A DNA stretch of 64,000 nucleotides from Silene latifolia. Its lineage: Eukaryota > Streptophyta > Magnoliopsida > Caryophyllales > Caryophyllaceae. Where the stretch lies: contig NC_133529.1 in assembly GCF_048544455.1 (NCBI RefSeq), positions 56,704,271 to 56,768,270 of the forward strand, read 5' to 3'. A program made the position numbers and the translations under genes. The stretch's first letter is position 1. Every line of letters begins with the position of its first letter. Shown piece by piece: positions 1-12,644 of this stretch. Below the pieces are notes generated by a model, which was not told where the DNA came from, did no database searches, and worked only from the letters and a program-made list of their open reading frames with translations.

Positions 1-2
1 AA

Positions 3-340
3 GACCCAAATTCATATCAACTTAGGCACGGTAGGGCCGATTCATCCTTTATCAATATAACTCGGTGGATTAACTTTTAATCGATTCTACTTTTAGAACT
101 CTTGGTCGATAAAATTACTCTAATGTTTATCTATAGCCCGGAACACATGCGACTACGGTCACGAATACTTCCGTTGAGCTCAATCCAAATTTCGAATAAA
201 TGTGTCCATGATCCAAATCCACATCAACTTGGGCACGGTAGGGCCGATTCATCCCTTATCAATATGAATTCGGTGGATAGACATTTATAACCCACTTCCC
301 CTACGTAACAAGTTTTGTACCCCGGTAGGGCCGAGTGCAC
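3..340. repeat. Imperfect direct repeat, about 205-bp period
   Basis: A segment of about 70 bp with the core GGCACGGTAGGGCCGATTCA occurs at 3-70 and again at 209-281. A third partial core, CGGTAGGGCCGA, lies near 323. It lies in the leader region of the left-edge retrotransposon and looks like local tandem duplication. Confidence 0.7.
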
Positions 341-2079
341 TCCCTCGCGAAATAGGTTTTCATGGTTTCTACTATTTGGTAAGGCTATGTCTCAATTGAT
401 TATTTTAGCGAGAGGTCATGTCAATTTATTATCTATCACGTTTTAAGTGAACTAAAGCGGTGAACTACGATAATTTTAATTGACACGGTCGATAAACTCG
501 ATAAAATGACAATGCATGTTTTAGTTATGGCGATTTAGCGATGCATGCGACATATAAATAAAATGCAAACATAAAATAAATCCTAGTATGGCCTTCCTAA
601 AATAGAAAAACTATTTAACTATTACATATTCGGAAACCAACTCCATTGGTCCCTTGAACTTCGGTTGTGGCACGCATCTCGAGGTAACACCGTCTTTATG
701 TATCGCCATCTTGAAGAAATCCGTCTTTGGGAACTCCGAAATAAATAAAATTACATAACAAATTACATAATTTCCTATTATACATTTGTAACTAAAATAA
801 AATAAATCTATTAAATTACAAAACGGTGATACGAGATCACAATAAATTACAACCGAATCGATATTCCCATACATTTCGGGTAATACCAATTAAAACTAAG
901 GTCATACTAAGTAAAATTACATAATTCAAAAATTACATAAAATAAAATTATGACAATCATAAAGAAAATGCAGCATTATAATATGTATGAACATGCCCAA
1001 TTTTATGCTAAATCGCCTTTAAATAGCCAATATCGTATATTACTCGATTTTTACGGATTTGCGTGATTCAACATTTTATAATCACAAAAATTACATAAAT
1101 TCATATTTATGCATAAGTTAATTACCCTAACCTCTTAGGACTCAAAATTTAGTCTTCACTAATTATTTGACCATAATTAACTCAAATTTCTAAAATTGTT
1201 CATTAATGGACCTAAAATTACAAAAATAAGCTATAAACTTCAAATAAATCACAAAATTTCAAATAAATTCAAAATTTGAAATTTAAACTCATGAACATTC
1301 TGGAAAAATACCATGACACTCATAATGTTCAAATCTTAGGTTAAAAATTTCGAATTTTATCCGGAAAAACAATGTTGCGGTTTATCGGTTTTAACAAAAT
1401 AATCATAAAAACATGAGAAAAATTATATTCATCAACTTTTCAATTTTAGATCTGAAAAAGATAATAAAATGCAACATGTGATGTTTTTCCTTAGTCATAG
1501 AGTATGTTTTATTAATATTTCACTAATTAAGTCACTATTTATGCTATTTTTCTTCAAAAAATCATAAATCATGCATAAAGACTTCATTATAGCCTATTAT
1601 TTTACACACATCTTATAATTGCATGTGACAACATACTAAATTTCTATGACCAGATTCGAAATTTATCTCATATTAACCTATTTTTCACTTAAATCCGATT
1701 TTAATAATGAAAAATCCATTTTTCGAGCATAAGAAGTCCAAAAATTATGAAAATTTACAGGTCATCTCAAAATAATATATGTGACAACATATCCAAAAAT
1801 CACTGAAAAATTCGAAGTTTAGCTAATTTTAGTCCGAAAATGACATTTTATTCATAAAATCATATTTTAATGTCATTATTATATAATATGAACAATAAAA
1901 ATCCATAAATTAACCAAAATATCCTAAAAACATTTTAGGACCAGAAACTTTAACATGCATAATGATTTTCGTGATATATCATAATAACACAAATTAAACA
2001 AGTTTTATATGTTAATCGTATAACTCGGAAAAACTTTTAACCGATTTGCATGCAAACAACCTTGGCTCTTGATACCGAT

Positions 2080-3353
2080 TGAAGGAAAAGTAGATCTATA
2101 TACTAACATATTCATATATGTTGATGTTAATTTAATCATAAAATTAAATAGTGATCTTATGCATGCAAACAATGAACAAAATAAAGAAGAAATATTCATC
2201 CTTACATATGGTTTTCGGATCAAAGGGCACAAGAGAGTTCTCCTACTCTCTTGTTCTTGAGCTTTCCTTAATGGATGAACAAGGATTCAAGATGAGAATC
2301 CCTCCCAAGGAATAATACCCAAGATAAACTCTTAATAAAACTAATATTATTATTACTAGAATAATATTAATTTTGTATGAAAATTGACCCAAAAAATATT
2401 TGGTTTCTCTATCAAAACCGGTTGGGAGAGAGGAAGAATAGAGGAAATTTTTATCTTTCTAAAACTCTTGTTTTTAGATGGATGAATGAATGAATATTCA
2501 CTAGTGAGTATATTAGTGAATATTAGGCAAAAATAAGAAGAAAAACCACAATGGTTTTCTTCCCAAAACCGGGTGGGAGAGGAGGAACAAGGGAGCCAAT
2601 GCATGCTCATGGTTGCCTTCACAAGAACAAGTAGGCATGCAAGTCTAGTATTAGGTAAACATGATTATGTTTACCACTAATACAATTAACCTAATATTTT
2701 CCTAATCCTCTCCAATATTTCGGTCAAGAGGATAAAATGGACTCCATTTTATCTTTATCAAAATGTCAATTTGTCATATGTCACATGTCACATGTCACAT
2801 AAATTTATTACGTATTTTTAACATATTAAAAATCAACGTATTAATAAAAATACGTCATATACAAAAATCGACATAGTAATTCATAATTACTTGTACCAAA
2901 ATATTTTACCAATTATAAATCACAATAACTTGTATTTATAATAATTCATTCAATTTCAATTGTTTCCTTAAACAATAATTTCATCTTAGTAATGAAACAA
3001 TTCGATTACTTAGACCGTATCTTATTTAATCAGATTACAATGAGATACGTAAATTTTACTTCCAAAATCGTCCGTCAATTTTCAAGTAATATAATTAACT
3101 CGTAACGTTATACGATTAATTAAATGATCAATTAAGAGTATTATCCTTTAGGTATGACCTCGGGGATCAACTGATCACCACCGTCGCACGACAGTAATGA
3201 CAAACTCTAGTCAGCCAATCATTACCGATATGTGTGGACCAGTTGACAGTAAAGATACTTCCCAATTGTATTCTTTAAGATGAGACTTAAACATGTGATC
3301 ATCATGATCAACAGTTGTGATCGCATTATTGTCGGAGGACACATATTCCAACA
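2080..3353 (-). repeat. LTR of the left-edge copia-type element
   Basis: Read on the minus strand it starts TGTTGGAATATGTGTCCTCC and ends CCTTCA, about 1,274 bp, and is followed by the primer-site-like sequence. The start resembles LTRs of Angela/Tork copia elements as I remember them. The right boundary is clear because Athila-type gag coding begins at once beyond it. The left boundary is set by the primer site and may be off by a few bases. Confidence 0.6.
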
Positions 3354-3847
3354 CCCTATCCAAATCTCTCAACCATTTTCGGGCATCATCAGTCAAAGAA
3401 AAAGGAAAAAGAACTCCCTTTACCCTATCCGGTGTCACCCCAGCAGCTAAAGGAATGGTGGAGCAATACTCAGTAAACAACTCTATATGGTTACACGGAT
3501 CCTCGCCAGCTACTCCCCTAGCTAAAAAGATTCATCTCCACCAATTGAATGTAGGATGGATGAATTTCAAAGGTGCCCGAATCTGTAGTAGGAAGCAAGA
3601 AACCCTTGGGAAAAGAATCTACAGTAGGCTTTGAGTGACTGGCGATATTCGACATTTTAGCAGACGAAGTTGTAAGAACAGCAGATATGACAATGCCCTC
3701 TTCTAGGACAGATTTCCTGCAACACAATTAAAGCACTAGAGAAAAATATGATATCGGTCTCTAGGAATACATTCCTTGAGACGAGGGACAAACTTAATGT
3801 AAAGCAAACAATTATGACACCACGTCCCCGGCAACGGCGCCAAAATT

Positions 3848-5274
3848 TGACACGGCTGTCGCAACCCTATCAAAAATAAAACCAACCGGTCTCTATAAAA
3901 TGTAGTAGAGGCAAGTCGGGTATCGTATCCACAGGGAGATGGGCAAAATGTAAGCTAAACTAAGTCCGTCTGAGTAACTGTTTCTTGGGGGTTTGAGTGT
4001 TTTGGTTCTAAACTACGAAGGTATAAGGGAGAGAGAGCAAAGAGAAATAAAGCAAAACTTTAACGAGATTAAATAGAGAGAAACAGCTAGGACAGTCGGT
4101 TCACCATGGTTTTCTAGGAGTCTAATCTAGGGTCATAGATCAACATAAACTCGGTCTGCAGGGTAATGAAAAGGTCCTCTTGGTCCGCTATTCGCCCTAA
4201 AACATTACTAACTTAGCTTTCACCCTCATTAGAATGCCCTAATGTTCATTGCAAGTCTTACCCCTTCCAATCTCTCGATCTAGGTCAAGGTGTACTGAAT
4301 CAATTAGCTAAATGCGTCGACTCAAGCAACTAATCGCTATTAAATGCAATGATTAACAACACAGACCTAATTTGTACCAAACCCTAATCACCTATTCATA
4401 ATTTCTCTAACCACCATGGCTCCTCTATGTCCTAACATAGAAGATTAGCTATGCATAATTAGAGTTGAGAGAATAGTAACAATAACCATAACAATTAAAC
4501 TAAACATGATAAATAAATTGCTAACAAAGACAAGAGAAAGAGTAAAAGAGAAAAGATGAATAGAAACAAGAAATAAATATTGCAATAATAATTAGTAAAG
4601 GAATTAAGAATCAGAAATACCGATTACAAAGGATAGATGGGAGCAATTGAGAATTTAGGTCTAAAGAGTAAAGTTCTAAGAGAAGAGAAGAGATGAGAGA
4701 GGAAGGAGAGCTCTGACTGCCGTCGTCCCCCTCTTATTTATTCTCAGTTACAAATTAAAATATCCGAAAGATGCTAAAAGATTGCGTAATAGATTAAACC
4801 TCTCGATCAAGCAGAATCAAACTACTCAATCAAGGACAATAGATGGCAAACCTCTCGATCGAGTACAATGAATACTCGATCGAGGAACATAGAGAACACT
4901 CCTCTCGATCGAGCAAATAAAAGCACTCGATCGAACTTCAATAGGATAGTTACTCGATCGAACGGTTTAGACAACCAATCTTGGTCGATCGAGCATAACA
5001 GCTTTATATCAGCGTACATCAACTCAGAGCATCCTCCGAGACCACTTCACGCATCCTTAGGTAACAATTTCCGGGCTCCGATAATTCTTCCTCCAAAATG
5101 CATGCAAACGGGATAAGTTTAGGGTCGATTGTGCTCCTTCCAGCTCATTCCTGCAATTAATACAAGATAGACCAAAGTAGACTATTCGGGGGCATTTGTA
5201 GCTAATCGCCACATAAATAGCATATAAATGTGTGTAAATATAGGGTAAAAACCATATATAAAATACACGCATCA
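3848..5274 (-). repeat. LTR of the Athila-type element
   Basis: About 1,427 bp. On the minus strand it starts TGATGCGTGTATTTTATATA, a start I associate with Athila LTRs in this plant group, and ends GTGTCA just before the primer site. It carries a cluster of CTCGATCGAG palindromes near its outer third. Confidence 0.65.
4805..4995. repeat. Cluster of CTCGATCGAG palindromes in the Athila-type LTR
   Basis: Three perfect copies of the 10-base palindrome CTCGATCGAG start at 4854, 4875 and 4904. Degenerate copies lie near 4805, 4926, 4953 and 4985. Spacing is 20 to 30 bases. The same palindrome recurs in the unrelated fragment at 5880-6030. Confidence 0.85.
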
Positions 5275-6120
5275 AAGGGCGTGAAGCCACTCCCGCAAGT
5301 GACTCTACTCAGCCGAGGACACGCCTCGCGAACCACAGACAATAACACAACCAATTATACAACAACACCAACACCAACACAATCCAATACGATAAAGATC
5401 AACAATAAACATAACCAACACCAACAACTATGTAATCAATAACCGAGTAGGGAAACCCTACCTAGAATAACCAAATCACTAGATCGTCACAAAGCAGCTA
5501 CTCAAAATTGCTCCGCTACGAAACCACCTCCTAATAATCACATAACCATACAATCACTATCTAATACAACACCATACTCCTAAAACCCCCAATTCACCCA
5601 ATTAGGGTTTTAAACAAAATCAACGAAAAGGTATAAAAACTATACAAGGATCTTACCTACGACACCATGAACTCAATGGCGTAAAGAACACGACGATCCG
5701 ACAACCTTAGCCTTTGGGATTGGATAGGAACGCGAATATGAAAGTAACGTAACTTGCTTTTTCTCTTGAGAGGTTTTAGAAAAGATGAAAACTGACAAAA
5801 GAACTGACGGAAAACTTTAAATATCAAACTCGCGTTGTTAACAAAACCCGACTAAAACAACCCGCAGAACCGACTTACTTGATCGATTAAGTCACTTACT
5901 CGATCGAGTGACCTTTACTCGATCGAGTGCCACACTTACTCGATCGAGTACCCATCAGACAGTGTACTGTTTCGTAACCAAACTTACTTACTCGACAGAG
6001 TATGCCCCACTCGATAGAGTACCCAACAGTATAGAAAACCGTAGTATTACACCAACAACCTACTCTGGTTGCGACAAGAGTTCGAAGACTACTCCGTCTA
6101 AGAACTCGACACTCTAACTA
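5275..6120 (-). mobile_element. Fragment of another gypsy-like LTR or leader
   Basis: This stretch has no coding domain. It joins the Athila-type LTR abruptly at 5274/5275. It holds CTCGATCGAG palindromes at about 5899, 5918 and 5939 and diverged forms up to 6020. Its texture (long A/C-rich leader, then palindromic block) resembles chromovirus-type LTR or leader sequence. The family call is tentative and the ends are not defined. Confidence 0.35.
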
Positions 6121-7016
6121 GAATGTTTACAAGATCAAGTTTCCTCAATCTGATTCTTTAAAAGAATTGAGAAGGACAACTTATTAGATCAAACTATTTT
6201 AGATGAGAGAGTACAATACATTAAAGTAACAATGGTGACGACTGTGACACTTGCAGACTTAGAAGATTTTTTGCAAAAGAAATGCTTTGAGTTCTTAAAA
6301 CTGACTTTGCAAAAACACTTTGATATCTCAAAAAAAACTCTTGCTTTCAAAACGAAGGGAAGTGTTCCTTTTATAGAGGGAGTAAACAAGAGGAAGCAAG
6401 CTAGGGTTTGAGATCAAGACTTTAGGTCACGTGACAAAAAGTATTGACCTTCCCAAACTAGCACCAAAAGAGGCTACCTTCTAAGAAGCAAAAAGGCGAA
6501 AGAAGACTTATAGTTATCGTCAAAAGGTCTTTGAATTTTTCAGAAACTAAGTGAAGAAACAATCACAAGAGGACAACTCTTTTGATTAAAAGGAAAGAAC
6601 TAAATTTTGTTTCATAAAAGCCAAAGGAAAGTTTTAGCATGAATGAGGAAAACTTTTGAAGTGCAAATTACAATATCTTTTCAAAGACCACCCCTTCATT
6701 ATTACAAAAGATTAATCTGAAAACCTTCTTTCAAAACCAAGGCAAGAAACTGCCATTTTGAATAAAAAAAGTGGATTTCAAAATTGAAAGATTTCTTCAA
6801 GTGTTACAGACCAAAAGTGATAGTCAAGCTTAATATTACCAGCGAGTGTAACGGTAGGCTTGACTGTTACTATTGCAAGTATTTTAATCTTTCACCTTTA
6901 CATTAGTTGACAAAAACGACTCTAAATCTTGGATAGCAAATGATCGATATTTCTTGATTAAGACTTGCAAATGATCGATTATTCCTGAAAAGGGAAACTA
7001 AGAAAACACATGTTAA
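6121..7016. other. Unassigned intergenic sequence
   Basis: I see no convincing gene, terminal repeat or target duplication here. Short reading frames of under 70 codons show no family resemblance. It may be decayed retrotransposon sequence. Confidence 0.5.
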
Positions 7017-7310
7017 ATGGGCATGTCATCATTCAATCAAATGAACCCAACACCCATTTTCACCAACTTTCATTTCTTTATTCCTCTAATACGACACCGT
7101 TTGATTCTCTCAACTCTGATTCCTTCTACTCTAACCATCCTCTCCTTTTTTCCTCTTTCCCCCAGTCTCTCAAGTCTCATCCTTTACTCTTTCTCCATCA
7201 ACTTTCAATCCTTTCTTTTATCCCTATGTATTTCTTACTTTTTCCTCATTTATTATTATTTACCCCCTTTTTTTAGTTATTTATTTTTGATAATTTTAAT
7301 ATTGAAGATT
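7017..7310. repeat. Pyrimidine-rich low-complexity tract
   Basis: The + strand is dominated by C and T in long runs. Two overlapping open frames here encode only S/L/F/P-rich low-complexity peptides, as expected from base composition rather than selection. Confidence 0.6.
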
Positions 7311-7858
7311 TGAGCTTGATTATGATTCTTGCAATTTAAAGTCTCTCCCTTTTTTAAGGATTGTTGTTGATTCCGTTGTGTGTTTATCCTTCTTGCTCTT
7401 TTCTTTCATCTTCTCTTTCCTACTAAAAAGTATTTCTTTTTTTCTCTTAATTATAATAAGAAATATTTTTCCGGTGTCGTATCATAATTTTATAATTTTC
7501 TGGCGACAAAAACTGACGAAAATGGTAAGGGACTCACTTGCATATTAGAAGAAACGTTTGGAGCTAATTTGCTCGTTCTAAAAGTGTTGGGGTATAATTG
7601 CACGGAGGGACAAACGTTGGGAGGGGGTTGCCACTTACCCCGTTAATTCTGTTAAAATGCATAAACGACATGAAGGCATAAATGTCCGACTACTCAAACT
7701 ACTCCATATTTGCTTTATTTATCTTTCACAGAATAAAGAAAACGGGACGGAGGGCGTAGTACGGTATATAATTACGGACCTTTTTACGCAATAAATATCA
7801 TTCCACATATGAATCCACAATAATACAACAATAATAATAATATAGATAAAAACTAATA
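7311..7858. other. Unassigned intergenic sequence
   Basis: AT-rich sequence without a recognisable gene. A run near 7745-7765 (GGGACGGAGGGCGTAGTAC) resembles a Stowaway-type terminus, but no partner was found. Confidence 0.4.
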
Positions 7859-7949
7859 CTCTCTTCTATTCAGCCTAATATTCTCCTTTCTCTAATATAT
7901 GTGAAGAGTATTATAATGAAAGGGGAACTATAGGCTGAATAGGAGGGGG
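7859..7949. mobile_element. Stowaway-like MITE, 91 bp
   Basis: The ends form an inverted repeat: CTCTTCTATTCAGCCTA at the left and, reversed, CCTCCTATTCAGCCTATAG at the right. TA lies on each side (7857-7858 and 7950-7951), matching the TA target duplication of Tc1/mariner-derived Stowaway MITEs. Almost the whole unit folds on itself. Confidence 0.7.
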
Positions 7950-8229
7950 TAATAACTTATAGAAACCCAATTGCTTAAGATCGTAAACTCGTCAACTAAT
8001 TAATACATACACCCTTATTTTACTATGCTTACACATGAATCTTCACATTCGACCCAAATTTGGTCTTTTTTTCCTCTCTTTTTTTAATTTGTTATAACCA
8101 ATTTTTGAAGTATTGATACATAAATTTGTCAAATGTTCATTATAAGTGCCCGTTGTTATTTTATTTGTTTTTTAATTAAAAAAGTAAAAAGCAAGAAAGA
8201 AAGTGAGCTATTAATATTGGGTGATGTTC

Positions 8230-8720
8230 ATTCATGGACGACTTTTACTCTTTTATGGATTTAAATGACCAATTTACCCTTCTCACTTCAACACACATAC
8301 ATTCAATTTCAACTTACCCCCATCCATCCTTAAGTCCCTAACCACTCCTTGTCGCTACCAACCCACAACTCTACCGCCACCCCTATTCCCACAACCCCCT
8401 CCTGCGCGGCCGCTGCCCAGAGTCACCCCTACCCCACCTGCCTAAACCTTCCAAGACTCGTCCCTTCCACTACCCATCACCGCCACATTCTCCCTTCACC
8501 CGATCCCTGCTCGACCACCATGATTGATCCACCACCGTCAACCATCACCGCATGTAATTTGTTCAACAAAATCGAATGTTGACTTATTTGATGAGTGGAT
8601 TAAGATTTTTCATCGGAGAATTTGGAGCAATAGAATTTTTTTTTTTATTATGGAAAGGGTAATGAATGGAAAAAATATGGAAAAATGTCTGTGATTGAGT
8701 AAAACTCGTCCATAAAAGAG
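8230..8720. other. C-rich block flanked by a short inverted repeat
   Basis: An inverted repeat (TGGACGACTTTTACTC near 8234, and its near-complement near 8695-8713) brackets a block at 8340-8560 that is far richer in C than its surroundings. A 77-codon frame at 8349-8582, rich in T, P and S, fills the block but has no recognisable domain. It could be a gene fragment carried by a DNA transposon (Pack-type) or a decayed proline-rich coding piece. No target duplication was found. Confidence 0.3.
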
Positions 8721-9639
8721 GAACTACGTTAACATTAAGGGCAAAGTTAAAAAAGCATTGATGACCTGTAGTAATTTGTGTAATAATTACCTTACAAAAA
8801 TAATCAATCATAAATAAAAGAATGGTCTTATTCCAGGAGTAAAATGTTTTAGAGCGATCTAACATGGTCTCATACAAGTATCAAAGTATGTGTCCTACAG
8901 TATGCACAACTTTTTTTAATTTGTTTTTTGATGAGGGAATCCGCAACCACTATCTTTGGTGTACATCGAGTAAACCCTAAGTATATGTGATAGCCTGAAA
9001 ATCACGTATATAAGGGAGTAAACACCACTAGAAGGACCTAAAATATCATACAACATAGCTATAAGAACCTCAATTTTAATTGTAACACCCCTGATTTTCG
9101 GCTAAATTAAAAACTTATAATTATATACAATACTGAGCCAAAATAGAGAGGTATTATAATCAATATACAAAGTCTCTATTACAAAATCTCTTTTATACAA
9201 ATGAAAATAAAATGGAACAAATCTTTTACAAAGTCTTTAATTAAAAACTTGACTTGAAAATCCATTTGAACCGCAACGGAAAGACCTGAAAATAAAATCA
9301 GAAGACAAAAAGGAACTTCGTCCCCGAAGTTCGAGCTTAGAAAATTAAAACAAAGTTAAAATTTTAGTGGTATTACATTAATTATGTGGCTTTAAGGACC
9401 TCAAAATTACTTCTTGATCAAAATACCCTTGTATTTTGACATTTATACTTCGTATTTAGCGGTATTGGGTAGATTTTTGTCCGATTCAACACAATTATTA
9501 GACCGAATATAAATCAAATCGAACAAATGCGATGGATTTTTTTTTTGCTACAATATTTTTGGATTTTTCTACGGAAATTCTGTAACCAAAATATTTGGAA
9601 CGGAAATTCCTTAGCAAAAATATTTGGTATTTGTGGAAC
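8721..9639. other. Unassigned intergenic sequence with a retroelement-like segment
   Basis: No gene is seen. Around 9079-9330 the text (TTGTAACACCCCTGATTTTC, later CGTCCCCGAAGTTCGAGC) resembles ends of gypsy LTRs in plants, but no terminal repeats or domains support it. Confidence 0.3.
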
Positions 9640-9950
9640 ATTTTGGCTTAAGTGAAAAATTGCGACAGACTATATGAAATTGCGACTGATTTTCCGTCGC
9701 GAATTTGTCCCACATCGGCAAAGTTTGAGCGACTTGTTATGTTTATAAAATGTCTTTTCACTTGTTTGAAAAAAAATTGTTTGATTCGGAAATTTAGCAA
9801 AATACCAGTTTGTTACGGATATTACGTAGCAAACTCCTATTCACGGCGAAAATTCATGACAGATCGTTTGCAATGACTTTTCCGTTGCAAAATCAAAATA
9901 CCTATAGTGGAGGATATAGGTCACTTTGCAACAGTACGATTTTTGTAGTG
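9640..9950. mobile_element. End fragment of a CACTA-type DNA transposon
   Basis: The right end, read on the minus strand from 9950, is CACTACAAAAATCGTACTGT, matching the CACTACAA-type terminus of plant CACTA transposons. Subterminal repeats of the type TTGCAA/TTGCGAC follow inward. No matching left terminus or transposase was found, so this is a truncated or non-autonomous remnant. Confidence 0.5.
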
Positions 9951-10315
9951 AATATATAATGATTATTTTCAAACTAAGTTACCAAATACTCTATAAATCA
10001 CCTAACATTTTTTGTTCGAATTTGGTAAAATTATTTTATAACATAATAAATATGCTAAATATTTAATTTGACAATATACATAATTAAGTTTGGTAGATGA
10101 AAATCAGTCCAAAATACGTTGTTTAATGTCTTATTTAATCTATTTTGTGCTTCAAAGTAGGATCATACGTAGAAATATTAGTAGATCAAAACAAATTTCG
10201 TCACTCTATTTAGTCCAAATTAACTAATAAATTAAAATCTTAGACTTTTTCAAGGTTCAACTTAAAATATACTCCCTCTCAGTCGCTATATTGTTCCCAT
10301 TTGATATGGGCACAA

Positions 10316-10794
10316 TGTAGGAAATATAGTATCACTATAGGGGCGAAGATATAATTAGAAAATATTTATTGTTGTATCGTGGTATGGAGGCCACTGAATG
10401 AGAAACGAAATCGCCCCGACTACGGTACAAATCGATGTAGGCGTCGTCCCCCAAGGTCACACAACACTCCTAAAAGTTGTGTACTCAACTATTAGGAGTT
10501 GGAACTCATATGGTATGCTCAAAATTATCATAGAGAAGGTAGTAAAGATATATGAAGATGTATATTTCTCAAATGACTACACTTCTCTATTTATAGTGGT
10601 TAATTAGCACCATAAACCACAAAATTAGTGGCCTAACCACCACCATGAACATGGGCCAAAAAACATGGAGTTAGTGGCTATAATCATGCAAGTAGTGGAG
10701 AAAGTGTAGAGATTCTCTTACGAGGAAAATGGAAGGCTTCTCTATGATGTAATGTATTTAGACAACATTACTAGCCTTTGCATTACTTCCAACA
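10316..10794 (-). repeat. 3' LTR of the non-autonomous element
   Basis: 479 bp, TG...CA ends on both strands. It carries a TATA-like CTATAAATAG on the minus strand at about 10583-10592. A polypurine-like run on the minus strand lies at 10796-10803, just inside the element. An 69-codon open frame in each LTR copy is a chance frame. Confidence 0.85.
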
Positions 10795-11159
10795 ATCCCC
10801 CACTAATGCAAATGATAGACAAAATTCTGAGCACATTGATAAGGATTGATACTTAAGCATTAATATCTTTCGATTTGAATTAAGACATAGTGAAATGGAA
10901 CAATTCTTTCATCACCTAGAGAGTGAACGAATCTTGAACTCCTAGACTCCGGGGTAAATTCCAAACACATATCTCACCTTAAGTTCCAGACGAGTTCCGC
11001 GATACAATTCAACAAATTTATGGCCAAATGAACCTTGGGATTCTCATGAGTGCTTTAGAGAGATAGCCTAGTCTCTCATAGAAGGAGACCAATCCTTCAC
11101 ACTCACGTAGGTGATTCCAACAAGTCTATCTCCATATAAACCACTCACGCATGAGCTAT

Positions 11160-11470
11160 AGAATCATTAAGAGCTCTAAGGCTCAACCTCTCAACATAGC
11201 GGTGAATCCATCAGGCCCTTCTCAATAAGACCACCCAAATAAAGGGATATAGATTCATTAAAAGCTCTAAGGCTCAACCTTTCAACATTGCGGTGAATCC
11301 ATCAAGTCCTTCTCAATAGGACCACCCGAATAAAGGGATATAGATTCATTAAGAGAAATATCTCAACTTCCATCATTACGGTGATCTCATCAAGTCCGTC
11401 TCACAAGGACCACCCAATTTTGGGCTATAAGACCATTAAGAGCTATATGCTCAACCTTCCAAAATAGTGT
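11160..11470. repeat. Tandem repeats inside the non-autonomous LTR element
   Basis: A unit of roughly 115 bp with the phrases AAGCTCTAAGGCTCAACC, GCGGTGAATCCATCA and AAGGGATATAGATTCATTAA is repeated about two and a half to three times with growing divergence. No coding sense is apparent. Confidence 0.75.
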
Positions 11471-12644
11471 ACATGTCATAGGAATGGGATGTGTACACAA
11501 GTATGAGTTATCTATGGCTTCGTTAGACCACCCTTGCATAGCAAGTTCCGGTATCCACCACAAATTCCTCAACTAATAGGCTTTTGCCCCATTCCCCTCA
11601 ACAATTCTAGGACTTCTTTCTTTCTTAGTCCATTCGCTTAAATATGCTCCACTCAAATTTCACAAAGATAATAATTTGTGAGCATATTATTCTAAATCAA
11701 CTTTCTCAAATCTCAAATATGCATAAAATGTGTAAATCTGCAAGTTGATATTAGCATTATGCTAAAGATATTAGCATTATTTTAGCATTATTAAGTTGAT
11801 ATTAGCATTATGCTAAAGATAAACATTAGGCAAAACTCCATGCCCCCACAATTAAGTAGTAGCTAATAATAGCTTCACAATCACCCTGCATCTTACCCAG
11901 CAAGATTAAGAGCAATATAATATGCTTACACAATAGACAAGGTTATAATAGTGTTCTCAATAGACTTAAAACAAGATCCCCATTAAAGGTGAAAATGTAT
12001 AGTACTCACCATAGATCTCACCTTGTCGATCGTCATTATCATTTGGTCGATCCAATATCTTTCTAGATAACCAACATAATGCAATTCTTAATATTGCACC
12101 TTAGGCACTTCACCAAATGTGAATGATAACTTTGGTGATGAATACACAAACAAAATGTACTTAGCTGCATAAGCTACATTGAAGCAACTATAATTATACA
12201 TATTAGACTTCTCACAATAGTCAAAACATGCTCTCTTATAACTCATTAGCATCATTGTTCTATTTAAAAATATAGAGCTCGTACTCTCATGTCGTTTAAA
12301 AGAACAAATAATCTTCTTTATTATTTTTTCTTTCTAATAAATTGACATAGAATAAAGCATACAAGTAGTGTTTGTGATTTTGCACCCAAAATCATATTAT
12401 TTACTAAAAGCTCTATATACATCATCATTCTTATATTAGAAAACAACGAATCTCGATGATTGTTTCACTTATATTTACTCTTTGCAAATCCACAATATTT
12501 TACAAAAAGAATTTGACTTCTTACCAACATAAAATCAATCATCACAATCTCGTATAGTGTGGTGTAAGCAAAATGTAACATAAATAATTGAACCTTACGC
12601 AACCATTATTTATTGATTATAACCATTATCCAACAAATTAATAC

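Larger units (their letters stand above)
1..3353 (-). mobile_element. Copia-type LTR retrotransposon, 5' part, runs off the left edge
   Basis: The LTR is at 2080-3353. Just left of it, 2062-2076 reads on the minus strand GGTATCAAGAGCCAA, which resembles the initiator-methionine tRNA primer site of copia elements. This makes the element minus-strand, with its interior extending left past base 1. The interior 1-2079 is very AT-rich and I recognise no coding domain in it, so it is a long untranslated leader or a coding-poor (LARD-like) derivative. The element sits in the gag region of the Athila-type element that resumes at 3354. Only one LTR is in the window, so age cannot be judged and the left target duplication cannot be tested. 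The lineage (Angela/Tork-like, from the LTR start) is tentative. Confidence 0.6.
3354..5274 (-). mobile_element. Athila-type Ty3/gypsy element, 5' LTR, primer site and start of gag
   Basis: The minus strand reads LTR (5274-3848), then the primer-binding sequence at 3825-3842, which begins TGGCGCCGTTGCC as in plant gypsy elements primed by aspartate tRNA. The start of gag follows; a Gag-like motif FPFSLTDDARKWLRDLD lies at about 3355-3410. Athila Gag proteins have a similar FPFSL...A..WL segment. The gag region is interrupted at 3353 by the left-edge copia-type element, so this is the older of the two. Only the 5' end is in the window. It is a fossil fragment here. Confidence 0.72.

Noticed and set aside
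7010-7313. Two overlapping open frames of 88 and 98 codons
   Set aside because: They arise from a pyrimidine-rich tract with few stops and encode only S/L/F/P runs.
10398-10607. 69-codon open frame repeated exactly at 13852-14061
   Set aside because: It lies inside the LTR copies, so its repetition reflects the LTR pair and not a gene family; it is also opposite to the element's strand.
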